A stretch of DNA of 64,000 nt, from NCBI GenBank assembly GCA_016180645.1, contig JACPAV010000019.1, positions 118,481 to 182,480 on the forward strand, in the 5' to 3' direction. A program made the translations under genes and the position numbers. Under the pieces are notes generated by a model that saw nothing but the letters and a program-made list of their open reading frames with translations, did no database searches and was not told the origin of the DNA. The stretch's first letter is position 1. Every line of letters begins with the position of its first letter. Positions 47,201 to 58,012 of the stretch are shown in pieces. The DNA comes from Nitrospirota bacterium. Lineage in GTDB: Bacteria > JACPQY01.

Positions 47201-49517
47201 CGTTTTCCGTGAGATCTTTCCAGATGCCCGCGGCGCCGGGAACGCGGGCCTGACCGCCGAGCCGGCCCTCCACGCCCACTTCGCGCGCCACGGTGGTCAC
47301 CTGGTCGGCGAAGATCGCGAGCGTGTCGATCATTTCGTTGATCGTGTCGGCCAGCGAGGCGATTTCTCCTTTGACTTCGAAGGCCACCTTCTTCTTGAGG
47401 TCGCCCGTGGCCACGGCGGTCACGACTTTCGCGATGCCGCGCACCTGGTCCGTGAGGTTCGCCGCCATCTGGTTCACGTTGTCCGTGAGGTCTTTCCACG
47501 TGCCGGACACACCCTTCACATCGGCCTGACCGCCGAGTTTTCCTTCCGTACCGACATCGCGGGCCACGCGTGTGACTTCCGAAGCGAAGGCGCTGAGCTG
47601 GTCCACCATCGTATTGATCGTGTTCTTGAGGGTGAGGATTTCGCCTTTGACGTCGACCGTGATTTTACGGGAGAGATCGCCTTTGGCCACGGCGGTGGTC
47701 ACTTCGGCGATGTTTCGCACCTGGCCGGTGAGGTTGGCCGCCATACGGTTCACGTTGTCCGTGAGGTCTTTCCACGTGCCGGACACGCCTTTCACGTCGG
47801 CCTGGCCACCCAGCTTTCCTTCCGTGCCCACCTCGCGGGCCACGCGGGTCACTTCCGAAGCGAACGCGCCGAGCTGGTCCACCATGGTATTGATGGTGCT
47901 CTTGAGGGCGAGAATTTCCCCCTTCACGTCCACCGTGATCTTGCGGGAGAGGTCGCCTTTGGCCACGGCCACGGTGACTTCGGCGATGTTTCGAACTTGG
48001 CCCGTGAGGTTCGCGGCCATGCGGTTCACGTTGTCCGTGAGATCTTTCCAGGTGCCGGACACGCCCTTCACCCGCGCCTGTCCGCCGAGCTTCCCTTCCG
48101 TGCCCACCTCACGGGCGACACGGGTCACTTCCGAGGCGAACCCGCTGAGCTGGTCCACCATGACGTTGATCGTGTTCTTGAGGGCAAGAATTTCGCCCTT
48201 TACGTCCACCGTGATCTTCCGGGAGAGGTCGCCTTTCGCCACGGCGGTCGTCACTTCGGCGATGTTTCGAACTTGTCCCGTGAGGTTTGCCGCCATGCGG
48301 TTCACGTTGTCCGTGAGGTCCTTCCACGTGCCGGACACGCCCTTCACACGCGCCTGCCCGCCGAGTTTCCCTTCCGTGCCCACTTCGCGGGCTACACGCG
48401 TAACTTCGGAAGCGAACGCGCCGAGCTGGTCCACCATGACGTTGATCGTGTTCTTGAGGGCGAGAATTTCTCCCTTCACGTCCACCGTGATCTTGCGGGA
48501 GAGGTCGCCCTTCGCCACGGCGGTCGTCACCTCGGCGATGTTTCGGACTTGTCCCGTGAGGTTCGCCGCCATGCGGTTCACGTTGTCGGTCAAGTCCTTC
48601 CACGTGCCGGATACGCCTTTCACGTCCGCTTGTCCGCCGAGTTTTCCTTCGGTGCCCACCTCGCGGGCCACACGCGTGACTTCCGAAGCGAACGCGCCGA
48701 GCTGGTCCACCATCGTGTTGATGGTGTTCTTGAGGGCGAGAATTTCCCCCTTCACGTCCACCGTGATCTTGCGGGAGAGGTCGCCCTTGGCCACGGCGGT
48801 CGTCACTTCGGCGATGTTTCGAACTTGTCCCGTCAGGTTCGCCGCCATGCGGTTCACGTTGTCCGTGAGGTCCTTCCACGTGCCGGACACGCCTCTCACG
48901 TCGGCCTGTCCGCCCAGTTTTCCTTCCGTGCCCACTTCGCGGGCCACGCGGGACACTTCCGATGCGAACGCGCTGAGCTGCTGCACCATCGTATTGATCG
49001 TGGTGGCGGCGCGAAGGTATTCGCCTTTCAGCGGACGATCCTCGATTTTGACTTTCATGGTTTGCGAGAGGTCGCCCTGCGCCACGGCGCCGATGACGCG
49101 GATGACTTCGGCCGTGGGCTGAATGAGGTCGCCGATGATGGCGTTCAGCGAGTCGACGCTGTCCTGCCAGGATCCTTTGGCTTCCGGAAGAGCCGCGCGC
49201 TGGGTCAGTTTTCCTTCGCGGCCTACGACCCTACGGATTCGTTCGAACTCGCGGGCCATCCCGGCGTTCAATCCGATCACGCCGTTCAGCAGGGAGGCCA
49301 GCTCCCCACCGGTGCCGTTCCCGTGCACCCTCATCCGCGCTTTGAAGTTTCCTTTGCTCAATTCGCGCACGACGCGGAGCACTTCCTTAATCAAGACTTC
49401 GGGCTTATCCGTTTCCGCGCGACCGGGTGAGGGGGGCTTGACCGACCAGGCGACGTGATGAGGGACCTCCCCGGTCACCAATCGGTCCTCAGGAACCCCT
49501 TCTTCTCTGTCTTTCAT
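44274..49517 (-). CDS. Multi-HAMP hybrid histidine kinase (HAMP array-GAF-HisKA-HATPase-3xREC)
   Basis: 1747 residues with no membrane segment. After an N-terminal HAMP-like part, seven tandem 92-residue units span residues 184-827, five of them nearly identical, as in Nik1/group III kinases. Then a GAF domain (~840-1010), a coiled coil, HisKA (His near residue 1078 in [11 protein letters not shown]), ATPase ([25 protein letters not shown]) and three receivers ([36 protein letters not shown]). ATG 49517 has GGGGAGG 5 nt upstream. It is the hub of the phosphorelay cluster; in fungi, similar HAMP arrays sense osmotic stress. Confidence 0.93.
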   Translation of the reverse strand: MKDREEGVPEDRLVTGEVPHHVAWSVKPPSPGRAETDKPEVLIKEVLRVVRELSKGNFKARMRVHGNGTGGELASLLNGVIGLNAGMAREFERIRRVVGREGKLTQRAALPEAKGSWQDSVDSLNAIIGDLIQPTAEVIRVIGAVAQGDLSQTMKVKIEDRPLKGEYLRAATTINTMVQQLSAFASEVSRVAREVGTEGKLGGQADVRGVSGTWKDLTDNVNRMAANLTGQVRNIAEVTTAVAKGDLSRKITVDVKGEILALKNTINTMVDQLGAFASEVTRVAREVGTEGKLGGQADVKGVSGTWKDLTDNVNRMAANLTGQVRNIAEVTTAVAKGDLSRKITVDVKGEILALKNTINVMVDQLGAFASEVTRVAREVGTEGKLGGQARVKGVSGTWKDLTDNVNRMAANLTGQVRNIAEVTTAVAKGDLSRKITVDVKGEILALKNTINVMVDQLSGFASEVTRVAREVGTEGKLGGQARVKGVSGTWKDLTDNVNRMAANLTGQVRNIAEVTVAVAKGDLSRKITVDVKGEILALKSTINTMVDQLGAFASEVTRVAREVGTEGKLGGQADVKGVSGTWKDLTDNVNRMAANLTGQVRNIAEVTTAVAKGDLSRKITVDVKGEILTLKNTINTMVDQLSAFASEVTRVARDVGTEGKLGGQADVKGVSGTWKDLTDNVNQMAANLTDQVRGIAKVVTAVATGDLKKKVAFEVKGEIASLADTINEMIDTLAIFADQVTTVAREVGVEGRLGGQARVPGAAGIWKDLTENVNQLAANLTTQVRAIGDVATAVTKGDLTRSIAVETRGEVEALKNNINEMIRNLKETTEKNTQQDWLKTNLARFAAMIQGQRDLVTVSRLIMSELAALLNAQQGVFYIHARTDNGSYLSPLASYAHRPESGSLERFQLGEGLIGQCALEKKRILLANVPAGFVQIASALGKAQPRSVVVLPILFEGETRAVIELASFDPFSEIHLTFIDQLAESIGIMINTIAATMRTEELLQKSQALAQELQGQQLELKKTNEELAEKAHQLAEQKTEVERKNREVELARKALEEKAEQLSLTSKYKSEFLANMSHELRTPLNSLLILAKMLSENSDRNLTDKQVEFSRTIHGSGTDLLNLINDILDLSKIEAGKMTVDVADVYFDDLKDYVERGFRQVAVQKSLEFSIELGESLPKFVQTDAKRLQQVLKNLLSNAFKFTARGKVLLRIDAAREGWTGDQSFLTGAESVLAFSVIDTGIGIPLDKQKIIFEAFQQAEGGTSRKYGGTGLGLSISRELSRLLCGEIGVVSTPGAGSVFTLYLPARFPKTIGVAAEIRAAEAAASVQERGADVSEIQIASFARRELVDDRELVEPGDRLVLIVDDDPSFGHILWDLAHEKGFKGVVAERGEEGMALARRFKPDAVTLDIRLPDMDGWSILDRLKHDAETRHIPVYIITATEDRDRGYRLGAAGCMEKVPNRSALAAVFDQIRGSVEKRKKRVLVIEDNATERQSLTELLSDPNVDVVAVASAEEALPALSSGAIDCAILDLRLPGLSGIEFLEKAEKEAGLRHIPVIVYTGKDLSPKEERKLRRFAQSIIVKDAESPERLLAETALYLHQRMADLPLSKRQMIRQVQQVDRVLQGKKVLVVDDDIRNIYAVTSILETQKMNVLHAGDGREGIRLLKDTPDVDVVLMDIMMPEMDGYETMREIRKDRQFKSLPILALTAKAMKGDREKCIEAGASDYIAKPVDPDQLLSLLRVSLDR
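47037..48968 (-). repeat. Seven tandem 276-bp repeats encoding HAMP units
   Basis: In-frame 276-bp (92-codon) units inside the kinase gene. The first five (about 47589-48968) are almost identical at protein level; the last two have diverged. Copy number could change by recombination or be mis-assembled. Confidence 0.9.
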
Positions 49518-49551
49518 GATACCTCCCCTTTGTACGCTGACTACCGGGACC

Positions 49552-50163
49552 TTAAGGCGGAGCCGGCAATGACACGCCGGCCGATCGTGTTCCAACCTCC
49601 ACGTGCGTGTATTGAAGAATTATGGACACCAAATGATCGGCATCCACGGGTTTCTTGACGAACGTGGTGGCCCCGGCCGCCATGACCTTGTCCTGAAGAC
49701 CTTTGCCTTCGTATCCCGTGATGGCGATGACCACGGTATCCTTGAGTTCGGACCTGGAGCGGATTTGTTCACAGACTTCGATCCCGTCCATCCCCGGCAT
49801 CAGGATGTCCAGAATGACGACATCCGGCCTCAGTTGCGCAATCTTGTAAACTCCCTCGAACCCGCTCGATGCGGTTTCCACAAGCAGCTTACGCGCGGTC
49901 AATCGGCGTCTCAGGTTCTTCGTCATTTCTTCGTCGTCATCGACCACCAACACCGTCGGTCGATGAAGATCCAACCCTTCGGGTGCTTCCATCTTGTGGG
50001 CGTCGAGAAACGATCGAAGGTCGGCCGGCCGGACCCGCCGGTGCCCACCGACGGTGCGAAAGGCGATCAGATGGCCGCCATCGATCCAGTCGGCCACCGT
50101 CGAGGGATACACATGAAAGAGATCCGCGATTTCCGACGTGCTGTAGAACTTTTTCTCCTTCAT
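49552..50163 (-). CDS. HTH-REC regulator (MerR/excisionase-type DNA-binding domain plus receiver)
   Basis: 203 residues. The N-terminal ~55 residues form a winged-helix of the excisionase/MerR kind ([33 protein letters not shown]). A receiver follows ([30 protein letters not shown]). The domain order is reversed relative to most regulators. It is the first gene of the cluster; a 34-nt gap separates it from the multi-HAMP kinase, so it may be both a target and a regulator of the operon. ATG 50163 was preferred to a GTG at 50190. Confidence 0.88.
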   Translation of the reverse strand: MKEKKFYSTSEIADLFHVYPSTVADWIDGGHLIAFRTVGGHRRVRPADLRSFLDAHKMEAPEGLDLHRPTVLVVDDDEEMTKNLRRRLTARKLLVETASSGFEGVYKIAQLRPDVVILDILMPGMDGIEVCEQIRSRSELKDTVVIAITGYEGKGLQDKVMAAGATTFVKKPVDADHLVSIILQYTHVEVGTRSAGVSLPAPP

Positions 50164-50194
50164 GATCCGGGGTCTTCTTTCCTCCTCCACATAA

Positions 50195-50200
50195 ATTATA
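50195..50200 (-). promoter_or_regulatory. Possible -10 of the phosphorelay cluster
   Basis: TATAAT on the minus strand, about 32 nt before ATG 50163. The only TTGACA upstream (50233-50228) is 27 bp away, too far for sigma-70, so this rests on the -10 alone. Confidence 0.3.
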
Positions 50201-50229
50201 TCCCCCTTTTACAGGAATCACCGCTTTTG

Positions 50230-53200
50230 TCAAGCTTCCGAGGATTGATCGCCCCGGGGCCGGTGCTTGCCGACGCCCCGCTCGGTGGCATCCGGCCATT
50301 CGCGGGACGGCTTTGCCTTCCTGGCGCCGCCCCGCTCGGTGGCATCCGGCCATTCGCGGGACGGCTTTGCCTTCCTGGCGCCGCCCCGCTCGGTGGCATC
50401 CGGCCATTCGCGGGACGGCTTTGCCCTCCTGGCGCCGCCCCCCTTGAGCCTCCACTTCTTGACCCATCCGGACAGAAGCGAGCGGTTCACGCCCAAGTCC
50501 ACTGCCGCCAGGGAGATGTTCCCTCCCGTCCGCAGGAGAGCGTCTCGGATCGACCGCACCTGCACCTCCTCCAGAACGTCCTTCAATTTATAGGCGCCCG
50601 ATCCCTTCTTCACGGGGCTTCCTCCCACGAGATCCAGCTTGTGACGGAAATCCTGAACCTCCAACCGGGCGGTGGCGCACACGACATAGGCATTCCGCAA
50701 TGTATTCTCCAGTTCGCGCACGTTTCCCGGCCAGCGGTAAGCCGAGAGAAGCGCAAGCGCATCGCCCGCGATCGATTTCGGCGCCCCACCCTCCTCCCGG
50801 GCGATTTCCTTTAGAAAGGCATCGACCAGAAGCGGGATGTCCCCTCCGCGTTCCCGGAGCGGCGGGACCGGCACATGGAAAACACACAATCGGTAGTACA
50901 AATCCTCCCGGAACTGCCCGCGCTCGATCAATTCCCGGAGGTCCTTGTTCGTGGCGGCGACGATTCGGACATCCAGTTGGATTTCGCCCGTCCCTCCCAC
51001 GGGCCGGACGGCCCGTTCCTCCAGCGCCCGGAGCAGCTTCACTTGAAGGCCCAGGGGCATCTCCCCGATTTCATCCAGAAAGAGCGTGCCCCCGTGTGCC
51101 ACCTCGAATAGGCCGGGCTTGTTGCGATCGGCTCCCGTGAACGCTCCTTTGACGTGACCGAACAATTCAGACTCGAAAAGATCATACGGCACAGCCGCGC
51201 AGTTCAGCGGCACAAACGGCTTGTCCTTGCGCGCGGAGTTGAAGTGGATCGCCCGCGCGAGCAGCTCCTTGCCCGTGCCGCTCTCGCCCTCGATGAGAAC
51301 CGGCACACGGCTGTCGACCGCCCGGTCGAGGAGACTCAAGACACGGCGGATGGCCGGACTCGTTCCGACGATTCGATCGTACCGGTACTTCGGCTGCTCA
51401 TCCTGAATGAGCACACTCAGGCGCTCGCGGGCGCCGTCCAACTCCTTTTCCTGCTGGGTGACTTTTTCCCGCAATTTCCCGTTGGCCTCCTCGAGATCCG
51501 CGGCCAACTCCTCGATCCGGCCCTTCGACTCGTTCAATTCGCGAACGGTTTTCCTCAGCTCACGCTGGTCTCGAATGTTCTGCGCGATGAGTTGGGCCTT
51601 GTAGATCGCAAGCGCAGTCAGCTCGCTGAGGCCGGAAAGGAGGGGACCATCCTCCTCCATGAAATGGCCCTGATCGAGCTGGGTATCGAGGTACAACGCC
51701 CCGATGGGCTTCCCCTTCATCAGGAAAAGCGGGATGCCCAGGACCGACCGGATGCCCAGTTGCGTGACGCTGGCGGACCGGTTGAAGCGGGGGTCCGCCG
51801 TTGCGTCGATCACAAAGAGGGGTTGACCCTGGGCGAGAGTTTCTTGAGCCACCGACAAGCTGAAACTTTCCTCCGGATCCCGGATTTCCCGGCGTTCCCG
51901 CGATCGAGCCACACGTACTTTGAGCTGTCCCTCCTCCAGAAGAAGGAGGAAGCCACGCTCCGCCTTGTTGAAGGCAACAAGAGAATCGACAATCTCCACC
52001 AGCGTTTCCTGGAAGTCGATGGGGGAGTTGATCTTCCGCAGGAGATCGAGGAGCGAGAGCGTTTCGGCATCCGTGCGACGGCGCCGCGGTGGGCCAAGGG
52101 TCGGAGCCGGACCGGCTGAAATGCCCTTTCGGGGTGCATCCACTCCGGAGGCGGCGAGGGTGGGCTCATCCTGATTGGAAGCAGCCGCCATCCTCCCATC
52201 CCCCCCTTTCTGAAATGGGGGCAGCGCCGGGATTTGTCCCTCCTTGCGGTGGGTGAGGACCTGCGACCGGAGCGAGTGAAACCGGACCTCCAATTCCCGA
52301 CTCCCCTGGCGCATCACGGCCTCCTCGTATTCGCCGAGCGCCGTTTCCACCCCTCCGACTTCACCGACCCTCAGACGGATCTCCAAATTCACCAGTTTGG
52401 CTTCAAGCACGTTGGGCTCCATCCCCAATCCTTCGAAGAGCGCCTGCGAGCCCTCGCTCTCATCCTTCGCTTCCTGGAGACGCCCCCGCGTGAGGAAACA
52501 CACCGCCCTCTCGAGGCGCACCCGGGCCTGGAGATGCGTCATCCCGTGGAGGGACGACAGCTTCAAGGCTTCCGAAAAGCTTTCCTCCGCGCCCTCCAGA
52601 TTGCCCGACGACATGCGGAGAAGGCCGAGATTGAACAGGGCCCTCGCGCGATCCGCTTCAGCGCCGATCTGGCGGAAGACCACCAATGCTTTTTCGTAGT
52701 GGGTTTCGGAGGCCGGGGCGTTCCCGCTTTTCTGGTAGGACACGCCCAGATTGAGGTTCGCGAGGGCCGTGCCACGCAGGTCTCCGATCTCCTGACTGAG
52801 CGTGGCGCACGAATGGAGCGATTCGATGGCCTCCGGCGTGGCGTCTTTCGCCAGGTAGGCCGCACCGAGCGCATTCAGGGAGAGAGCGTATCGCGCCATG
52901 CGTCCTGAACGCCGCCCTTCCGCGCAGTTTTGCTTGAACAGCTCGATCGCCCGGTCCGTTTCCTTCTGATAGAAGTGAACTTTTGCCAGGACGTGTCGGA
53001 ACGCCATCAATTCGTCAGGGTCGCAGAGCCGTTTCCCCTCCAAATAGGCGCGGCTGATCGCCGCCGCCTCACCGTAGCGGGCCTGCTCCAGGACAACATC
53101 GGCGTAGAGCGAATCGAGCCGCGGGAGCATCCTTTCGCCTTCGGGCGAGCGCTCCTTGAATTCGCGGATGGTTCGAGCCGCCTCCTCCAGCTTCCCGCCG

Positions 53201-55602
53201 AATCGGAGCGCGCGGGAGAGATGGACCACCAGTTCCGCCTGCTCATCCGGTCCCGATGCGCCGGTGAGGAGCACCCGATACGCTTCGATGGCGCCGGTGA
53301 AATCGGCCGTCGCGAGGAGGGATTGAGCGAGCAGGAGATCGTAGGCGCGGGCGGCAGGGGAGGCCAACTCCAACGCGCGATCCCGATGGGTCGTGAGAAA
53401 ATCCGCCACGGGCGCCGGTTGATTCAGCCGCAGCATCATCTGGAGTTCCGATCTCGCCAGAGCAAAGGCCCGCGCGGCCTCCCCTCCAAGGAAGAACTGC
53501 TCCGCTTGGAGCAGGGCCGATCCGGTTTCGCGCCGCGAAGCGGAAAGAGAATCCCAGGCCTCGCCGAGGGCGCGGTGCATCTGTGTTCGTCGTTCAGAAT
53601 CGAGGGCCTTGAGCACCGTGTCCCGCCGAAGACGGCTGGCAAACTGGAAACCACCCGCACCCTCGGCCAGCCAGCCCCGATCCACCAGCCGGCGCAGCGC
53701 CCGAGCCGCTTCGGATGCCGGCGCAACATCGAGGGCCGCCAGGTCCGAAGCATCCAATTCTAGAGGAAACAGGCAGGTCCACTCGAGCAGGGTACGCTCG
53801 TCCGTCTCCAAGCCTCGAAGGTCTTCGGCGTACCAGGAGGAGAGGTCCGGCCTCTCGTCGAGCCTTCTCCAATCCAACATCTCCATCTGCGCGGCAATGT
53901 CTTCTCCGGGGCGGAGGAGGCGATCCACCAGGAAGCGAACGACCTCGACGACGAGACCGGGCATGCCCTCCGTTTGGGCCATGAGTTTCTGGAGAAAGCC
54001 ATGAGGCACCTCTTCGATTCCCAGTAGGCTTCCCACAGCGCGGGAGACTTCTTCCTTGGACCAGCTCCGCAGCTCCAACGTCCGATCGGGCGTCATCGAC
54101 GAGGGTGGAAGGTCGGACGCGCCGAGCAGGATGAGCACCTTCATGTCGGCGTGATGGGATTCACCCCCGGGCTCCTCGGCGCGAACGGCGGCCGCGGCCG
54201 AGGCGAGCAACTCGGCCAGTTCGGGCTTCCGGTCGACATCGTCCGCCACCACGACCACGGGACGGTCGCGCACGAGGAGACGGAAGGCTTCTCCGCACAT
54301 GGCCATGGCCCGCGCCTTCTGCAAATCCGGGCTGGTGTCAAGCACCGTCGGATCGGGGACCTCGGCGAATCGGGCCGGGAGGAATGCCTTGAGGAAGGGG
54401 GCATACAGATCGATTTCGGGATCTTTCGCCCCCGCCAGGAGGGGTTCGAACAACTCCGTCCCGCCCTCTTCCATTCGCATGAGACCGATGACGGAGAGAT
54501 CCTTCATCTCGGCCCATCGCCGAAACTCGTCGAGAACGGCGGATTTTCCGCTCTGCGATTTTCCACGGACCAGGGCCACCGAAAGGGCGTTCGTCGACTG
54601 TTCGGCCTGCTGTGCCCATTGCGTCAACTCCTGGATTTCGCGGGTTCGACCGGCGGAGACGGCCGTGGACTTATCGGGGATGCGGAGCCGTCCGGGTTCG
54701 AGAGGATCGTGCCGACCGAGCCTCGCGTTGAGCCGGCGGATGACTTCGTTGGCCGACCAGAAACGTCGCCGGGGATTGGGATCCAGGAGCGTAATCAGGA
54801 TGTCGCGAAAGGCTTCCGGAACGTCGGGCAGGAAATCGCCCGGCCGGGGGGAGGTCCGGGCGCGCGTTTCTCGGATGAGTTCATCCAGGGAAGTTTCATC
54901 GGCTTTCGTTGTGGGAGCGTCCGGGCGGCCCGGCCTCGCCTCCTCCACTCCCTCTCGGGTGAGCTTCGGCTTTCCGGGCCTCCGATGCGGCAGGCTGAAC
55001 GCATCGAAGAAAACCATCGCAAGCGAGTAAAGGTCGGCGCGTCCATCCACATGCTCCTGCCCGGCCACTTCCGGCGCCATGTACGGAAACGTGCCTGCGA
55101 TGCGCCCCCGCAGATCGAACTTGCCTATTTCATCGGCCACTCCGAAATCCAGGATTTTGGCCGCCGGCTCGTCCTTGCCCGATTCGTTCGCCGCGGACAT
55201 GCGCACGTTGGAGGGCTTGATGTCCAGATGGATGAGACCGCGGCTGTGCAGATATTCGAGTCCCGCGAGGAGCTGGACAAAGACCCGCAGCCGGTCGTCC
55301 CACATCGCGCGTTTCAGAAATTCGGACAAGCCCTCCCCTTCCACATACTCCTGTGTCAAGTACCTCGTTCCTGTGGCGGGATCGGTGACCAAATCGAAAA
55401 CTTTGACGAACGCCGGGTGATCGAGGTGCGAGAGGAATTCCATCTCGCGTTTTGAACTCGGATCGAGAAGCTCCGTGGTCTGTTCGAGAAACTGTTTGAC
55501 GGCCACCGTGCGCTTTTGAACGCGGTCATGGGCAAGAACGACGCGACCGAAACTGCCCTCACCCAGCTCTTTCAGCACCTCGAACCGATCGATCCAAATC
55601 AT
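50230..55602 (-). CDS. Ser/Thr kinase-ATPase-TPR-GAF-sigma-54 activator fusion
   Basis: 1790 residues. An N-terminal protein kinase (~6-300; GEGSFGRV, Lys36, [11 protein letters not shown] at 152-154, APE) is followed by an STAND-like ATPase (Walker A GKSQSGKS at 347-354), about 600 residues of helical TPR-type repeats, a GAF domain (~1180-1340), a sigma-54 AAA+ domain ([14 protein letters not shown] near residue 1486, FLDEIGEMP) and a Fis-type HTH ([16 protein letters not shown]). It should open sigma-54 promoters in response to kinase and ligand input. ATG 55602 begins at the kinase; the longer frame is not supported. The C-terminus ends in three 18-residue repeats. Confidence 0.92.
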   Translation of the reverse strand: MIWIDRFEVLKELGEGSFGRVVLAHDRVQKRTVAVKQFLEQTTELLDPSSKREMEFLSHLDHPAFVKVFDLVTDPATGTRYLTQEYVEGEGLSEFLKRAMWDDRLRVFVQLLAGLEYLHSRGLIHLDIKPSNVRMSAANESGKDEPAAKILDFGVADEIGKFDLRGRIAGTFPYMAPEVAGQEHVDGRADLYSLAMVFFDAFSLPHRRPGKPKLTREGVEEARPGRPDAPTTKADETSLDELIRETRARTSPRPGDFLPDVPEAFRDILITLLDPNPRRRFWSANEVIRRLNARLGRHDPLEPGRLRIPDKSTAVSAGRTREIQELTQWAQQAEQSTNALSVALVRGKSQSGKSAVLDEFRRWAEMKDLSVIGLMRMEEGGTELFEPLLAGAKDPEIDLYAPFLKAFLPARFAEVPDPTVLDTSPDLQKARAMAMCGEAFRLLVRDRPVVVVADDVDRKPELAELLASAAAAVRAEEPGGESHHADMKVLILLGASDLPPSSMTPDRTLELRSWSKEEVSRAVGSLLGIEEVPHGFLQKLMAQTEGMPGLVVEVVRFLVDRLLRPGEDIAAQMEMLDWRRLDERPDLSSWYAEDLRGLETDERTLLEWTCLFPLELDASDLAALDVAPASEAARALRRLVDRGWLAEGAGGFQFASRLRRDTVLKALDSERRTQMHRALGEAWDSLSASRRETGSALLQAEQFFLGGEAARAFALARSELQMMLRLNQPAPVADFLTTHRDRALELASPAARAYDLLLAQSLLATADFTGAIEAYRVLLTGASGPDEQAELVVHLSRALRFGGKLEEAARTIREFKERSPEGERMLPRLDSLYADVVLEQARYGEAAAISRAYLEGKRLCDPDELMAFRHVLAKVHFYQKETDRAIELFKQNCAEGRRSGRMARYALSLNALGAAYLAKDATPEAIESLHSCATLSQEIGDLRGTALANLNLGVSYQKSGNAPASETHYEKALVVFRQIGAEADRARALFNLGLLRMSSGNLEGAEESFSEALKLSSLHGMTHLQARVRLERAVCFLTRGRLQEAKDESEGSQALFEGLGMEPNVLEAKLVNLEIRLRVGEVGGVETALGEYEEAVMRQGSRELEVRFHSLRSQVLTHRKEGQIPALPPFQKGGDGRMAAASNQDEPTLAASGVDAPRKGISAGPAPTLGPPRRRRTDAETLSLLDLLRKINSPIDFQETLVEIVDSLVAFNKAERGFLLLLEEGQLKVRVARSRERREIRDPEESFSLSVAQETLAQGQPLFVIDATADPRFNRSASVTQLGIRSVLGIPLFLMKGKPIGALYLDTQLDQGHFMEEDGPLLSGLSELTALAIYKAQLIAQNIRDQRELRKTVRELNESKGRIEELAADLEEANGKLREKVTQQEKELDGARERLSVLIQDEQPKYRYDRIVGTSPAIRRVLSLLDRAVDSRVPVLIEGESGTGKELLARAIHFNSARKDKPFVPLNCAAVPYDLFESELFGHVKGAFTGADRNKPGLFEVAHGGTLFLDEIGEMPLGLQVKLLRALEERAVRPVGGTGEIQLDVRIVAATNKDLRELIERGQFREDLYYRLCVFHVPVPPLRERGGDIPLLVDAFLKEIAREEGGAPKSIAGDALALLSAYRWPGNVRELENTLRNAYVVCATARLEVQDFRHKLDLVGGSPVKKGSGAYKLKDVLEEVQVRSIRDALLRTGGNISLAAVDLGVNRSLLSGWVKKWRLKGGGARRAKPSREWPDATERGGARKAKPSREWPDATERGGARKAKPSREWPDATERGVGKHRPRGDQSSEA
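50276..50437. repeat. Three tandem 54-bp repeats at the 3' end of the activator gene
   Basis: Units 50276-50329, 50330-50383 and 50384-50437 are identical except near the end of the third. In frame they encode [18 protein letters not shown] three times (once ARR), a basic tail after the HTH. They look like recent slippage or minisatellite growth. Confidence 0.92.
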
Positions 55603-55647
55603 CCCCACGGACGAAGTGTGGCATATGTGGACTTGTGTTGTCAATAA

Positions 55648-55661
55648 CGACAGTAGTGTCG
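55648..55661. promoter_or_regulatory. Small palindrome in the divergent activator spacer
   Basis: CGACA-GTAG-TGTCG in the 121-bp AT-richer spacer (55603-55723) between the two divergent sigma-54 activator genes. Its place suggests an operator for one of them. No -24/-12 promoter (TGGC-N8-TTGC) was found in the spacer. Confidence 0.3.
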
Positions 55662-55723
55662 CTGCTACGAACAAATATGAGATTGCCATCGGCGAGTGGA
55701 TTTTGCCAGACGTGTATTAATAG

Positions 55724-56947
55724 ATGCCTAATATAGAGTTGTTATACGATTCATCCGCGGCGGTGGACAGGTTGGTACGATCGTTGCGCCCTGCGGTCAA
55801 CATGGACACACATGGTCAACTTGAAAACTCACCGCCGGTGCAGCCACCGCCGATTCGTTCGTCCTCCCAGGCGGTAGATTCCCCGGAGTTGGATCGTTTT
55901 CTGGCGAAGTGCCTGCCGGGGAAGTTTCTTGGGACGGTACGCGAATCGATTTCCCTCTTCTGCGCCTCCGAGGTTCTGCCCAGCTTGTTGGTAACGGGGA
56001 GGCCGGGAAGCGGGAAGACGTATCTCGCCCGCATCATCGCGGCCGCCGCGAAGTGGTCGCAACTCTCCGACGCCGAGCAGGAATCCTACCTCTCGTTCAC
56101 CGACCCCGTCGGGCCGCTGAGCACGGGGCGCGTCGGATGCGTCGAAATTCCCGGCATCCCCGACACGCTCGTGGAGAGCGAGCTCTTCGGATACAAGAAG
56201 GGCGCGTTTACCGGCGCGGAACAGAACAAGCCGGGATTAGTGGACACGCCCTGCCCCGTCGTCCTCCTCGACGAAATCGCCGATGCCAGTCCGTTCATGC
56301 AGGCGAAGCTGCTTCGACTCGTGCAAGACCATACGTTCCGCCCGATCGGGGCCAAGCTGGACGAAGTACACGCCTATGAGGGGAAACTGATCTGGGCCAC
56401 GAACAAGAACCTGCCGACGCTCGTCGCCGAGGGGAAATTCCGCGAGGACCTTTTCCAACGCCTCAACACCTTTCACATTGAAATGCCCGATCTCCACGCC
56501 GACCCGGAATACATCCGGTTCGCGCTCGAATTCATGCTCGAAAAACTCTCCCACCAGGCGCCCGCTGCGCTTCGCGGCGGCGGACACGGCCGACTCTCTC
56601 CCGAGGACGAAGAATGGGCCTTGCGCTACGGCTGGCCGGGGAACTTCCGACAACTGGAGTCGGTCACCCGCAAGTGGTTCGCGATGGGTTGTCCCAAGGG
56701 CCGGTTCCACGAATGCGCGGGCGAGCCCGAGCACCTTGCGGACGATTTCGAGCACGGACGCGGAGTTCGATTCGGAGAGTTCCGCAGAATCCTCCACGCC
56801 CGCGTCGACCATTTTCTCTACGAAGAGATCCGCCGGCTCGACGATGCCGCTTTCGAATCGCTGTTTCCCGGGTCCCGGCGGACATCCGCCCTCGCCATCA
56901 CGCGTCGCCGGGTCCGCCGGGATTCCAACCCGCCGTCCACCCACTAG
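55724..56947 (+). CDS. Stand-alone sigma-54-interacting AAA+ ATPase without HTH
   Basis: 407 residues (381 if ATG 55802 is used). The AAA+ domain (~70-310) has Walker A GRPGSGKTYLA, an intact sigma-54 loop GAFTGA in ELFGYKKGAFTGAEQNKPGL, Walker B VVLLDEIAD and FREDLFQRL. No regulatory domain precedes it, and the ~110 residues after it contain no recognisable helix-turn-helix. It is divergent from the large kinase-activator fusion, 121 bp away. It may act without DNA binding or together with its neighbour. Confidence 0.85.
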   Translation: MPNIELLYDSSAAVDRLVRSLRPAVNMDTHGQLENSPPVQPPPIRSSSQAVDSPELDRFLAKCLPGKFLGTVRESISLFCASEVLPSLLVTGRPGSGKTYLARIIAAAAKWSQLSDAEQESYLSFTDPVGPLSTGRVGCVEIPGIPDTLVESELFGYKKGAFTGAEQNKPGLVDTPCPVVLLDEIADASPFMQAKLLRLVQDHTFRPIGAKLDEVHAYEGKLIWATNKNLPTLVAEGKFREDLFQRLNTFHIEMPDLHADPEYIRFALEFMLEKLSHQAPAALRGGGHGRLSPEDEEWALRYGWPGNFRQLESVTRKWFAMGCPKGRFHECAGEPEHLADDFEHGRGVRFGEFRRILHARVDHFLYEEIRRLDDAAFESLFPGSRRTSALAITRRRVRRDSNPPSTH

Positions 56948-57212
56948 ATTCATGGCCACCCGCTCCCCCAACCGCCCGGCCCATTCTTTCGAAACGGACT
57001 CCTCTGTCCGCGCCGGCGAACCGCTCCGTCCAGCCCTCAGAATCCCGATTCCCTCACCCTGGGGAGTTTCTCCCATGGCGATGTGGCGCCACCGTCCCAA
57101 ATCTCGAAACATCGCAGTTGGCCGAGGAGTAGGAGCCCATCCAGCCGGGCGTCATCCCGGCGATCCCTCCTCCAATTCTCCCACTGGCCCCAGCCTTGCT
57201 CCCTTGTCGGGC
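56948..57212. other. 265-bp gap without recognisable gene
   Basis: The frame of the next gene is open through here, but the translation is low-complexity and Pro/Arg-rich, and codon use is unlike a gene. GCCGGGCGTCATCCCGGC near 57152 forms a small hairpin. Nothing else is seen. Confidence 0.4.
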
Positions 57213-58001
57213 ATGGACAACCCAAGCCCTCGACGCCGAATTCCCATCGCGTGGATTCTTGTCCTCCTGTGGCTTGCGTTCTTCATCGCCGTGGCCTTCT
57301 TCGGCTGCACACGAAAGATCGAGGATGAGACTCCACCCCCCAATATCAATCTTCTCCTGCATCCTCTCCTTCCCTCCGTCTCTCTGACCCTGGAACCTTC
57401 CGGAAGCCGCCCTCCTTTCCGCTGGGAGTTTCTCCAACCCACGTCACGGGGCTTCGCCACCACGCAGTACCGCTGGATCCGAAATGCAGAGGTTTCCGGC
57501 ATCCTTTTCGCCGAGGATTCAGTGGCCCAGGGGGGAAGCGGCAATCTGATCTTGGCCACCGAGGAGGGACTCCTCATCGCCCTCGGCCGAATCAGGGATG
57601 GCCGCACTCTCATCATGGACGGTTATTTTTTCAAGTTTCCGGCCCAGCTAGGCGAGACCTATGAAATGAATTCCTACATCACGAAATGGACGGGAGGACG
57701 CCGCGGCCTGGGCCAGGCGTCCACTCCCCGAGGCGCACCCGAGCCAGTGGTCAAAGTCTCGCGCGAAAAGATCGATACGGCGCGCGGTGAGCAGGAGGTG
57801 GTGGTCTACTCGCTCATGCGCCACGACCCCGAGCAGGGCGACTACGAATCGAAATGGTATTTCCACGTCGGCGAAGGGCTCGTGCGGGCCGTGAACTCCG
57901 ATCACCTCGGTCAGATCCTCGTGCAAAAGGGATTCGAATCCCCCGCCGAGCTCGGCCAACGCGCCGCGATTCGGAAGGCGTCCCATCCCAACCGGCCCTG
58001 A
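57213..58001 (+). CDS. Membrane-anchored or lipoprotein of unknown function
   Basis: 262 residues. Basic start (MDNPSPRRR), one hydrophobic helix (12-31) ending FFGC, so either a lipoprotein on Cys32 or a simple membrane anchor; the lipobox is not ideal. The exported part is beta-rich (GSGNLILATEEGLLIALGRI, VVVYSLMRHDPEQGDYESKWYFHVGEGLVR) and resembles no family I know. It lies 11 nt upstream of the GH9 gene and is probably in one operon with it. Confidence 0.65.
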   Translation: MDNPSPRRRIPIAWILVLLWLAFFIAVAFFGCTRKIEDETPPPNINLLLHPLLPSVSLTLEPSGSRPPFRWEFLQPTSRGFATTQYRWIRNAEVSGILFAEDSVAQGGSGNLILATEEGLLIALGRIRDGRTLIMDGYFFKFPAQLGETYEMNSYITKWTGGRRGLGQASTPRGAPEPVVKVSREKIDTARGEQEVVVYSLMRHDPEQGDYESKWYFHVGEGLVRAVNSDHLGQILVQKGFESPAELGQRAAIRKASHPNRP

Positions 58002-58012
58002 CTGGAGGCATC

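Noticed and set aside
46878-49430. An 850-codon open frame on the + strand opposite the multi-HAMP kinase, and a 516-codon one at 47572-49122
   Set aside because: Both are antisense shadows of the repeated HAMP units; GC-rich codon use keeps the opposite frames open. Their translations are repetitive and match no protein logic.
50195-50233. TTGACA and TATAAT upstream of the HTH-REC gene as one promoter
   Set aside because: The hexamers are 27 bp apart, far beyond the usual 16-18 bp. Only the -10 was kept, at low confidence.
50276-50437. Tandem 54-bp repeats considered as a CRISPR array
   Set aside because: The units are contiguous with no spacers and are in frame at the end of a protein gene; no cas genes lie near.
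54151-55455. A 434-codon + strand frame opposite the kinase-activator fusion
   Set aside because: Same reason: composition typical of antisense translation, no motif, overlaps the kinase domain.
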